NCBI GenBank assembly: GCA_025057245.1 | Contig: JANWYC010000004.1 | Coordinates: 1 to 22,478 of the forward strand | Direction: 5' to 3' | DNA length: 22,478 nucleotides | From: Aquificaceae bacterium | Lineage (GTDB): Bacteria > Aquificota > Aquificia > Aquificales > Aquificaceae | Shown: in pieces, positions 14,259-21,570 of the stretch | How the letters are laid out: every line of letters starts with the position of its first letter | Position numbering within the stretch: position 1 is the first letter of the stretch | Program-made: the position numbers and the translations under genes | The notes under the pieces: model-generated | What the model was told of the DNA's origin: nothing | Databases searched by the model: none | The model's input: only the letters and a program-made list of their open reading frames with translations

Positions 14259-14264
14259 ATTATA
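14259..14264 (-). promoter_or_regulatory. -10 element of the DsbC-like gene
   Basis: A perfect TATAAT on the minus strand, 6 nt before the ATG at 14252, just after the ispH stop. No clear -35. It may give independent transcription of the two downstream genes. Confidence 0.4.
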
Positions 14265-14272
14265 ACATAAGT

Positions 14273-15133
14273 TTAGTCTGTTAAAGCCTTTACCCTCTGC
14301 ACCACGCTCTGTATGACCCAGTCAGGTGTGGATGCGCCTGCGGTTATGCCTACTTTTCTAACTCCGTTGAACCACTCCTTTTTAAGCTCCTCTGAGGTTT
14401 CTATGTGGTAGCTGTTTGGGTTAAGGCTTTTGGCTATTTGGTAAAGCCTTCTGGTGTTTCCACTGTTCTTACCCCCTATCACTATCATCACATCCACCTG
14501 CGGCGCAAGCTGGTAAACATCCTCCTGACGTTCAGATGTGGCGTTGCATATGGTGTTTATTATCTTTACCTCCCTTGCCCACAGGGCTATCTCGCCCACC
14601 ACTTCTTTGAAAAACTGCTCGTTTTGCGTAGTTTGAGCCACTATACCTACTTTGTCCTTTCCTAAGACTTCTCTTAGGTCATCTCTGCTCTCTACGACCA
14701 CACCCCTTCCACCGCATTCTTGCAAGTATCCGAGCGTGCCTATAACTTCTGGATGGTCCTTCTCTCCTATCAAAACTACAAAGTAGCCTTCCTTAGACAG
14801 CTTTACGACCGCTTCGTGAACCGCCTTCACAAAAGGGCACGTAGCATCTACTACCCTTACTCCTTTGGAGAGGAGCTCCCTTTCCTTCTGAGGAGGTATG
14901 CCATGGGAACGCACGAGAACTACGCTATTCTGAGAAAGTTCATCTTCGTGGGTAAGCATTCTCAAACCTTTCTCTTCAAGCCTTTTCACTTCCTGAGGAT
15001 TGTGTATGAGAGGTCCCATACTGTATAGCTCTTTCCCAGGCTCCATAGTGCTGAGAGACTCTTCCGCAAGATTTATCGCCCTTCTTACACCAAAACAAAA
15101 ACCCGCATGTTCTGCAATTAGTATCTCCGCCAT
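14273..15133 (-). CDS. ispH: 4-hydroxy-3-methylbut-2-enyl diphosphate reductase
   Basis: The last enzyme of the MEP isoprenoid pathway (LytB), a [4Fe-4S] protein that makes IPP and DMAPP. The 286-residue product has the three cluster cysteines C13 (AGFCFGVRRA), C99 (VVDATCPFV) and C196 (NTICNATSERQ). It also has the substrate histidines near 44, 77 and 127, and GITAGASTPDW at the end. No Shine-Dalgarno is present; TATATT ends 11 nt before the ATG, so the leader would be a few bases. It may head an operon with the DsbC-like and kinase-like genes. Its product ultimately supplies the lipid carrier used by MraY. Confidence 0.97.
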   Translation of the reverse strand: MAEILIAEHAGFCFGVRRAINLAEESLSTMEPGKELYSMGPLIHNPQEVKRLEEKGLRMLTHEDELSQNSVVLVRSHGIPPQKERELLSKGVRVVDATCPFVKAVHEAVVKLSKEGYFVVLIGEKDHPEVIGTLGYLQECGGRGVVVESRDDLREVLGKDKVGIVAQTTQNEQFFKEVVGEIALWAREVKIINTICNATSERQEDVYQLAPQVDVMIVIGGKNSGNTRRLYQIAKSLNPNSYHIETSEELKKEWFNGVRKVGITAGASTPDWVIQSVVQRVKALTD

Positions 15134-15144
15134 AGTAAATAAAA

Positions 15145-15150
15145 AATATA
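15145..15150 (-). promoter_or_regulatory. putative -10 element of ispH
   Basis: TATATT on the minus strand ends 11 nt before the ispH ATG. No convincing -35 is seen. Confidence 0.35.
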
Positions 15151-15264
15151 ATCAGGGAAAGCTCGTCGTTGTGAGACAACTCATATTTAAACAGAGAATT
15201 AGTAGGATGAGTGACTTTGAATACCTGAACGGTCTTCCCAACTTTTTTGCTTGTTTGTTTCACT

Positions 15265-15362
15265 GTGTCTAATAAGTCTCTCGTCTATAATTCTAAAGGT
15301 TTACAAATTCTTGGATAGTCGGGCTCAAATCCTGAAGTGGTTGAGTGTTAAGCAACGATGGC
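15265..15362 (-). repeat. dispersed ~110-bp repeat, copy 3
   Basis: On the plus strand it reads GTGTCTAATAAGTCTC, then AAGGTTTACAAATTCTTGG, GGGCTCAAATCCTGAAGTGG and TTGAGTGTTAAGC. It aligns with the reverse complements of copies 1 and 2, base for base over long blocks: TGTCTAATAAGTCTC matches copy 2, and TTCTTG..TAGTC.GGCTCAAAT.CTGAAGT matches copy 1. The distal end is not recognisable where dnaE ends. The rest of the 241-bp gap between ispH and dnaE shows nothing else. Confidence 0.6.
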
Positions 15363-15374
15363 AGTGCATGTAGT

Positions 15375-18300
15375 CTAAAAAACTTCTATGTAAACCCCAA
15401 GGTCTGAGAGTTTGTTTTTGAGTTTAAGTATGTCCATGCTTACCTTGAACCTCGGTCCCGCTTGCATTAAAGTTCTGTAGCCGTTTATCCTCAGCTCGAG
15501 CATTAGTTCCTTACCCTCTTGGTGTCTATACTCTTCTATGAGTTCCACAAGACGCTGGAGTTCAGCATCTCCCAACTCCTTTATAAAAACCATCTTAAAC
15601 TTCGTCTCTTCACCTTTGAGAAACTCCTCGGGCGTGTAAACCTCTCTGAGAATAAGTTTTATCTCCTCGGTTTCATCGTCTTTGTCAATGCTGAACTTAC
15701 CAACGATGACCGCATCTTCCCTTATCTTCTCTTTGTTCTCCATAAAAACATCCCCAAAGGCTATGACCTCTACAATACCCGTTTTATCCACAAGGTTAAA
15801 GGTTGCCATGTAGTTTCCCTTCTGCGTCTTTTTTATCTTAAGTTCTACCACTACGCCCGCAAAGGTATATACGACGCCATCTTCTAACTCTTCTATAGCT
15901 TCAAGCTGGGATACCTTACCTTTTAGCATATCCTCGTAAGGGTCTAAGGGGTGCGTGGATACGAAGAAGCCTAAAACTTCCTTCTCATACTTTGAATAGT
16001 CTTCCTTTTTAGGCTCTTCCTTGGTTCCGCCAAAAAGACCTTTAGTCAGCAAAGAAGAGCCACCCTCTAACCTCTGTAAGAGCTCTCCTCTCTTTTCTCC
16101 AGTAAAGTCAAAAGCACCCGCCTTTATGAGAGCTTCAAGGGTTTTTTTGTTAACCTTTTTGGTATCCGCACTTCTGACAAAGTCGTTAAGAGATGTCCAC
16201 GGTCTTTTCCTGCTCTCCACAATCAGCCTTGCGGTGTCCTCGCCCACGCCTTTTATACGGGCAAGACCAAACCTTATCGCCTTATCGCCTTCTATAACAA
16301 AGTCTAAGTCGCTTCTGTTTATGTCAGGCTGAAGCAGTTTAAAGCCTTGATTTTTAGCATCTTTGAGCAGGTTTATAAACTTTTTATCGTTTTTCTCGGT
16401 GGAAAGCTTTACGCAGAAAAACTCCTCAGGATAGTGAGCTTTTAGGTATGCGGTCCAGTAAGAAAGGTATCCGTATGCCACTGAATGAGACTTGTTAAAG
16501 GAATAGCTTGCAAACTTTTCTATGTCTTCCCAAAGCTGTGTTATCTTTTTTTCGTCGTATCCCCTTTCCACCGCACCGCCTATAAACTTTTCCTTCATCT
16601 TAGCCATTAAGTCTGCCTTTTTCTTACCTATAGCTTTTCTAAGCGTGTCCGCCTCACCTGGGGTAAAGCCAGAAAGCACCTGAGACGCTTTCATGATTTG
16701 CTCCTGATAGACCCATACGCCGTAAGTTTCCTTTAGCACTGGCTCAAGCTCAGGGAAGGGATATTCCACCTTCTCCCTTCCGTGTTTTCTGTTTATGTAA
16801 GTATCCACCAGACCGCTTTTGAGAGGTCCGGGTCTATACAGGGCAAGCACCGCCACTATGTCATCAAAGCTGTCTGGCTGTAGCTTTATAAGTAGCTTCT
16901 TCATGCCTGCGCTCTCCAACTGGAAAACACCCGTGGTGTTGCCGTTCTTGAGAAGCTCATAGACCGCTGGGTCATCAAGGGGAAGGCTGAGGTAGTTAAC
17001 CTCAACACCGCGCCTCTGTTTTATAAGCTCTCTGGTTTTCTGAAGTTCTGTAAGAGTCTTTAAACCCAGAAAGTCCATCTTTATCAGACCTATTTCTTCC
17101 AGCTTTACCATGTCAAACTGCGTAGCTACTGCCCCCTCTTTGTCGTAGTAAAGAGGCAAGAGCTCTTCCAAAGGCTTAGGTGCTATAACAACTCCAGCTG
17201 CGTGTAGGGATGTGTGTCTGGTTAAGCCTTCCAACCTTAGGGCTATCTCTACTAACTTTTCCAGCTCTGGGTTTTCCTTGCAGAGCTTTCTAAACTTGTT
17301 TGCGTTCTCCTCTATATCGGTTCTGTGCCTGCCGTATTTCTTTAAGAGCTCTTCAATGGGTGTTAAGTAGATTTCCTCAAGGGAAAGCCACGTGCCTTGC
17401 ACATCTCCCTGAGGTATGAGCTTTGCTAAGGTATCCGCAGTTTGATAAGGTATACCCAGAGCTCTTGCCACGTCTCTTAAGGTCTGCCTTGCCTTCATCA
17501 CGTTGTAGGTGATTATCTGAGCTACATTCTCCGAGTGGTATTTTTCTTTCACGTATTCTATAACTCTGTCTCTGTTTTCCATGCAAAAGTCTACGTCAAT
17601 GTCTGGCATGGAGACCCTTTCAGGGTTGAGAAACCTCTCAAAAAGTAAACCGTGTCTAATGGGGTCTACGTCCGTTATACCTAAAGCAAAGGCTAAAAGA
17701 GAGCCCGCCGCAGAACCCCTACCCGGACCTACGGGAATACCACGGGATTTTGCCCAGTTTATAAAATCCTGAACTATGAGAAAGTAGCCTTCAAAACCCA
17801 TTCGTGAAACCACTTCCAGCTCGTAGTGCAGTCTGTCCCAGTATTCCTTGCTGTTCCTCGCCAGCCCCTGCTCTATTCTCTGTTTCATACCCTTTACCGC
17901 TAAGTCTTTCAGAAAGTCTTTTAAGGGAATGCCATCGGTGGGAAAGTATGGCAGGAGGTGTCCTCTGTTCTCAAGGAGACTAAATCGGTCAGCAGTTTTC
18001 TCTGCCACCTCAAGGGTGTTTAAAATAGCCCTTTCCCAACCGTTAAACGTATCTTTGAACTTTTCGTAAACCTCCTCTGGTCTTGCAAAGTGAAGCCCTT
18101 CGTTGGCGCACTTAAACCCGCTTTGCTGAACCTCCGTAAGGGTCTTTTTCATCTGTATAGCCATAAGCACTTGATGAGCAAGTCTATCCTCGGGCAGTAG
18201 ATAGTGAGAGTCGTTGGTGGCAACCAGCTTTACGCCAAACTTTTCCGCTAATCTCACAAGGGTTTGGTTAGCCACCTTCTGCTCTGGCAGTGAGTTAGCC

Positions 18301-18842
18301 TGCAACTCAAGGTAAAGGTCATCTCCGAACAGGTCTAAGAACTTTTTAATCCACTCCTCCGCCTTCTGCTCTTCCCCAATACTTGCATAGTAGGTGGGAA
18401 CACCCTTTAAACAGGCGGTTATGGCTATAAGACCCTTATGATGCTTGCTTAGAAGCTCATAATCTATGCGCGGTTTGTAATAAAAACCTTCTTTGTAGGA
18501 GAGTGTGGACAGCGTCATGAGGTTTTTTAAACCCTCGTCGTCCTTTGCTATTAGTATAAGGTGGTGGTTGTGTTTGTCTGTGATGTTGTCCTCGGAAGCT
18601 TTACCTTTCCTGTCGAAACGAGAGCCAGTGGTAAAGTAGGCTTCCATGCCCACGATGGGTTTTATCCCTTCAGACCTTAGAGTGTTGTAAAAATCCAAGA
18701 TGCCAAAGAGATTTCCGTGGTCTGTAATAGCCACAGCCTTGTATCCGAACTCCTTTGCCTTCTTTACTAAGTCCTTTATCTTTATAGCTCCGTCTAAGAG
18801 TGAATACTGGGTATGCAAGTGCAGGTGAACAAAGTCCTTCAT
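15375..18842 (-). CDS. dnaE: DNA polymerase III alpha subunit
   Basis: The replicative polymerase, about 1155 residues. It begins MKDFVHLHLHTQYSLLDG at the ATG at 18842; an in-frame GTG at 18884 adds residues outside the family. Domains in order are the PHP domain (1-280), palm with VGPGRGSAAGSLLAFALGIT (371-390) and the catalytic acidic motif PDIDVDF (413-419), fingers with ASYSFNKSHSVAYGYLSYW, a helix-hairpin-helix near FGLARIKGVGEDTA, and an OB fold toward the end (VYTFAGVVVELKIKKTQKGNY). The PHP domain keeps its candidate metal ligands (H8, H10, D17, H42, E67, H93 or H94, C144, D211, H213), unlike E. coli, so it may have proofreading activity. It stands alone. Confidence 0.97.
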   Translation of the reverse strand: MKDFVHLHLHTQYSLLDGAIKIKDLVKKAKEFGYKAVAITDHGNLFGILDFYNTLRSEGIKPIVGMEAYFTTGSRFDRKGKASEDNITDKHNHHLILIAKDDEGLKNLMTLSTLSYKEGFYYKPRIDYELLSKHHKGLIAITACLKGVPTYYASIGEEQKAEEWIKKFLDLFGDDLYLELQANSLPEQKVANQTLVRLAEKFGVKLVATNDSHYLLPEDRLAHQVLMAIQMKKTLTEVQQSGFKCANEGLHFARPEEVYEKFKDTFNGWERAILNTLEVAEKTADRFSLLENRGHLLPYFPTDGIPLKDFLKDLAVKGMKQRIEQGLARNSKEYWDRLHYELEVVSRMGFEGYFLIVQDFINWAKSRGIPVGPGRGSAAGSLLAFALGITDVDPIRHGLLFERFLNPERVSMPDIDVDFCMENRDRVIEYVKEKYHSENVAQIITYNVMKARQTLRDVARALGIPYQTADTLAKLIPQGDVQGTWLSLEEIYLTPIEELLKKYGRHRTDIEENANKFRKLCKENPELEKLVEIALRLEGLTRHTSLHAAGVVIAPKPLEELLPLYYDKEGAVATQFDMVKLEEIGLIKMDFLGLKTLTELQKTRELIKQRRGVEVNYLSLPLDDPAVYELLKNGNTTGVFQLESAGMKKLLIKLQPDSFDDIVAVLALYRPGPLKSGLVDTYINRKHGREKVEYPFPELEPVLKETYGVWVYQEQIMKASQVLSGFTPGEADTLRKAIGKKKADLMAKMKEKFIGGAVERGYDEKKITQLWEDIEKFASYSFNKSHSVAYGYLSYWTAYLKAHYPEEFFCVKLSTEKNDKKFINLLKDAKNQGFKLLQPDINRSDLDFVIEGDKAIRFGLARIKGVGEDTARLIVESRKRPWTSLNDFVRSADTKKVNKKTLEALIKAGAFDFTGEKRGELLQRLEGGSSLLTKGLFGGTKEEPKKEDYSKYEKEVLGFFVSTHPLDPYEDMLKGKVSQLEAIEELEDGVVYTFAGVVVELKIKKTQKGNYMATFNLVDKTGIVEVIAFGDVFMENKEKIREDAVIVGKFSIDKDDETEEIKLILREVYTPEEFLKGEETKFKMVFIKELGDAELQRLVELIEEYRHQEGKELMLELRINGYRTLMQAGPRFKVSMDILKLKNKLSDLGVYIEVF

Positions 18843-18964
18843 CTTTCTTAGCTTAAGAATTTCTCTCAAAAACTGCAAGCGCACTTAAGCAAGATATATC
18901 AAGCCTTTGAAAACACTCCTTCTATGTTAGGACTTAGTGATACTTTCTGCGGGAACAGAGTCCG

Positions 18965-19045
18965 TTACGCAACCCCCTTGGACACCATTCTGTTTTTACA
19001 CGTTCTCTTTGCATTGTATACGGCTTCATTCGCTCTCTTTAGAGT
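18965..19045 (-). pseudogene. relic C-terminus of a GGDEF (diguanylate cyclase) protein
   Basis: 26 codons read LKRANEAVYNAKRTCKNRMV and end in TAA. This is very close to the closing helix of GGDEF domains (A-D-x-A-L-Y-x-A-K-x-x-G-R-N-R). Nothing upstream in any frame continues it: the alpha/beta hydrolase gene ends about 40 bp away, and the expected GG(D/E)EF motif is absent. I read it as the leftover of a deleted gene. Confidence 0.55.
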
Positions 19046-19083
19046 TTTTTATACTATTTACCGTTTGTTAGCCTATATATTTC

Positions 19084-19770
19084 TTAGCCAAGAAACCGTT
19101 CAACCACATCTTCAAAGCTTTTAGTAAGTCTGTGGTCATCGTGAAGCTCTTCGAAAACCTTAACTTTTACGCTGTCTGCAAAGAGCCTTGAATGTTCTAC
19201 GGGCACGACTTTGTCTTCTGAACCATGAAATACGTATATTTCATAGGGTGTTTCCTTAGGAAAAAGCACTTTGCCTTGAGATATTATTTCGTAGCCTTTG
19301 CTAAGGATATCCACCGCGAATTCTCTGTTTATTGTTATTTCAAGACCAGTTTCACACTCAACAAATTTTAAGTCTTCTTTACCCTCGAGCCATGTCTTGC
19401 ACCTGTCTTCTCCCGATTCTTGCAGTGTAAGTTCTAAAGTGGCATAGGAAGGTGCAAAAAGGAAAACCTTTTTTACTGAGTTAGGCTTATAAAACCTAAG
19501 GTAGTTAAGAGAAACGTAGCCACCGTGAGAACTTCCAGAGAGCCACAATTGCCTGTACTTCTGCGAAAAACCTTTTACCAAAGCATCTAACACCTCTAGA
19601 ACTTTAGTAGTCGTGGTTTTCTGATATTCCATGTCCATGGCAAAGAGGGAAAACTTACCTTTTAAGGCTCTATCCCTTAGGATGGAAACCTTGCTTCCTT
19701 GCAAGTTGCTGGCAAAACCGTGAAGGTGTATTAAAATAATTTCGGTGTTGGTAGGCTCGTAAATGAACAT
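19084..19770 (-). CDS. alpha/beta-hydrolase fold esterase or peptidase-like protein
   Basis: A 228-residue cytoplasmic hydrolase. It has the oxyanion region HLHGFASNLQGSK, the nucleophile elbow G79-S-S81-H-G-G (S81 nucleophile), the acid in HGSEDKVVP (D186) and the histidine in HDDHRLT (H213 or H210). It resembles the small YqiA-like serine hydrolases. The substrate is unknown. A perfect TATAAT (19778-19783) ends 7 nt before the ATG, and there is no Shine-Dalgarno, so the mRNA is probably leaderless. Its start codon overlaps that of the divergent kinase-like membrane protein by eight bases. Confidence 0.87.
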   Translation of the reverse strand: MFIYEPTNTEIILIHLHGFASNLQGSKVSILRDRALKGKFSLFAMDMEYQKTTTTKVLEVLDALVKGFSQKYRQLWLSGSSHGGYVSLNYLRFYKPNSVKKVFLFAPSYATLELTLQESGEDRCKTWLEGKEDLKFVECETGLEITINREFAVDILSKGYEIISQGKVLFPKETPYEIYVFHGSEDKVVPVEHSRLFADSVKVKVFEELHDDHRLTKSFEDVVERFLG

Positions 19771-20338
19771 AGTAGAAATTATAGAGGATTTGGAGACAAG
19801 AAGAAAGATATTTCACATGTTTGCTTTGCTTCTTTGGCTTATACCTGTTTACCTTTTTCCCTTTTGGTTGACGCTTCTTCTTTTTTTGCTGGTAATTCTT
19901 CTCAACATACTTACTGTATTAAGAGTACGCATAGACAGGCTAAGTTTCTATTACGGGCTTGTTTATGGACTTGAAAGAGAGAAAAACTACTCAAAGCCGG
20001 GCATTCAGGCTCTATGGGCAAACCTTGGTATTTTTCTAAGCTTTCTGCTCTTTGGTAAGGAGTCTGCTATGGTTTCTGTAGTAGTGCTTGCGGTAGGGGA
20101 TGCCTTTGCCAGTATTGTGGGAATCAGGTACGGAAGGACAAAGATAGGAAGTAGAAGCGTTGAGGGAACTTTTGCCTTCTTTCTGTCCACTTTCCTCGTT
20201 CTTATGCTTTTCATAGACCTTTGGAGAGCTCTCATGGTATCCCTTTTTTCAGCCTTTGTTGAAGCTCTACCCATTAGGCTGGATGATAACTTTACAGTGC
20301 CCTTAGTAGGCGGGTTTGTTTACAAGATTATCTCGTGA
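19763..20338 (+). CDS. dolichol kinase / CTP-dependent lipid kinase-like membrane protein (SEC59/DGK1 type)
   Basis: A 191-residue integral membrane protein with five or six hydrophobic segments. The N-terminal ETRRKIFHMFALLLW and the later VGDAFASIVGIRYGRTKIGSRSVEGT are the signatures of the COG0170 family, which phosphorylates polyprenols or diacylglycerol with CTP or is related to phosphatidate cytidylyltransferases. The lipid substrate is not known; recycling of polyprenol for cell-wall synthesis is one possibility. A weak TAGG lies upstream of the ATG. The start is shared, head to head, with the hydrolase gene. Confidence 0.82.
   Translation: MNIVEIIEDLETRRKIFHMFALLLWLIPVYLFPFWLTLLLFLLVILLNILTVLRVRIDRLSFYYGLVYGLEREKNYSKPGIQALWANLGIFLSFLLFGKESAMVSVVVLAVGDAFASIVGIRYGRTKIGSRSVEGTFAFFLSTFLVLMLFIDLWRALMVSLFSAFVEALPIRLDDNFTVPLVGGFVYKIIS
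19778..19783 (-). promoter_or_regulatory. -10 element of the alpha/beta hydrolase gene
   Basis: TATAAT on the minus strand, 7 nt before the ATG at 19770, lies inside the first codons of the opposite gene. No strong -35. Confidence 0.5.
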
Positions 20339-20670
20339 AGCTAAAACATATTTCGAGTATAGTGTTATTTCTCGCTGAGCCTGTAAATTTGGAAATTGAG
20401 ACAGTGAGAATAAAACTATTGAGAAAAGACTAAGCTACGTGTGATAAACTATAGGAGTGCCTCGAAGAGCAAAAGCTTAAAAATCGCAGTGAGCGGTATA
20501 AATACACGCATAGGAAGGTTTACTTAGCTAAATCGTTACTCAATGGAAACATAACCGCTCGACTATGTGAGTGTACAGTGGGAAGTGAGTGTTTTTAATA
20601 TAGTTGTTGAAACAGAGTTAAAGAGAAGATGTGGTTCTGTAAGAGCTCTTAATAGGCTGGAGAAGGAAGG
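20339..20670. other. gene-free gap of 332 bp before murB
   Basis: No complete gene. At 20367-20379 it shares an exact inverted 13-mer (ATTTCTCGCTGAG) with 1978-1990, and 20372-20424 weakly resembles the repeat remnant at 7482. A stop-free stretch at 20455-20598 (plus) encodes a basic, protein-like peptide (ERYKYTHRKVYLAKSLLNG) without a start or Shine-Dalgarno; it may be a gene relic. Confidence 0.5.
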
Positions 20671-21570
20671 ATGTTCGCAACTATACAGAAGAGAGTAGAG
20701 CTGAAGGGGTTCACTACCATAGGTATAGGTGGCGTTGCTTCTTGGTTTGCAGAGCCTAAGACTGTGCCTGAAGTTAAAATTTGTGTTGAATTCTCTTCGG
20801 ATAAGTCCCTTGAAGTTTTCCCTTTAGGTAGGGGTGCTAACACCATATTCGGTGATTTTGGTGGTCTGGTATTGAGTATGAGAGGATTAAGGGGGATGAG
20901 GGTAGAGAGGAAAGATGGAGCTCTACGGATTGAAGTTCTGGCTGGCACGCAACTTCATGAGCTGGTAAACTTGTCTCTGAGAGAGAATCTTGAAGGCTTT
21001 TACAAGCTGGCGGGTTTTCCCGCTACCGTAGGTGGTGCGGTGGCTATGAATGCGGGAGCTTTTGGCTACGAAGTAAGTAAACATCTATTAGAGGTTGAGT
21101 TTCTTGACTGGGAGGGCAGGCTACACAGGGTAAAGGCTTCTGAATTAGAGTTTTCTTACAGGTCTTCACCATTTCCCAAGCTGGGAATAGTTGTCTCCGC
21201 AGTCTTTGAAATACCCTTTTGTCAAGGTAGCGTAAGAGAGGAGTATCAAGCCATAGTAAGCAAAAGAAAGAAAACTCAGCCTATAAACATGCCTACCAGT
21301 GGCTCTACTTTCAAAAACCCTGTAGGTGACTACGCAGGAAGGCTACTGGAGAAGGTAGGCATGAAAGGTTACAAAGTTGGCGATGTTGCCTTTTCTGAGG
21401 TTCATGCCAATTTCCTCGTAAACCTTGGTGGCGGTACTTACCAGCAAGTGGTTAAAATAATCCATGAGGCTAAGAGAAGGGTATACGAGGAGTTTGGCGT
21501 AAATCTTGAAGAGGAGGTAAAGCTGGTTGAGAGTGGTAGTGCTTATGGGTGGAAAATCTCAGGAGCGTGA
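20671..21570 (+). CDS. murB: UDP-N-acetylenolpyruvoylglucosamine reductase
   Basis: FAD enzyme that reduces UDP-GlcNAc-enolpyruvate with NADPH to UDP-MurNAc. The 299-residue length fits type II MurB. Motifs are FTTIGIGGVASWFAEP, PLGRGANTIF (FAD), GFPATVGGAVAMNAGAFG, FSYRSSPF (catalytic Arg region), the catalytic serine in TSGSTFKNP, and a late glutamate in NLEEEVKLVE. GGAGAAGGAAGG lies directly before the ATG. It overlaps ddl by 44 nt, and the ddl ribosome binding site lies inside it. Confidence 0.97.
   Translation: MFATIQKRVELKGFTTIGIGGVASWFAEPKTVPEVKICVEFSSDKSLEVFPLGRGANTIFGDFGGLVLSMRGLRGMRVERKDGALRIEVLAGTQLHELVNLSLRENLEGFYKLAGFPATVGGAVAMNAGAFGYEVSKHLLEVEFLDWEGRLHRVKASELEFSYRSSPFPKLGIVVSAVFEIPFCQGSVREEYQAIVSKRKKTQPINMPTSGSTFKNPVGDYAGRLLEKVGMKGYKVGDVAFSEVHANFLVNLGGGTYQQVVKIIHEAKRRVYEEFGVNLEEEVKLVESGSAYGWKISGA

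Noticed and set aside
14976..15263. 95-codon minus-strand frame upstream of and overlapping ispH
   Set aside because: Its second half is an out-of-frame reading of the ispH N-terminus, and the first half has no Shine-Dalgarno or recognisable motif.
15306..15350. tRNA-like T-arm (TCGGG-CTCAAAT-CCTGA)
   Set aside because: The 7-nt loop resembles a T-loop, but no acceptor, anticodon or D stem can be folded around it. The same piece occurs in another repeat copy, so it belongs to the repeat family.
18843..18884. GTG start adding 14 residues to DnaE
   Set aside because: DnaE proteins begin at the PHP strand F-V-H-L-H-x-H, which follows the ATG at 18842.
20591..20613. CRISPR-repeat-like sequence starting GTTTTTAAT and ending GTTGAAAC
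   Set aside because: It occurs once, is shorter than a normal repeat, and has no regularly spaced second copy and no cas gene nearby.
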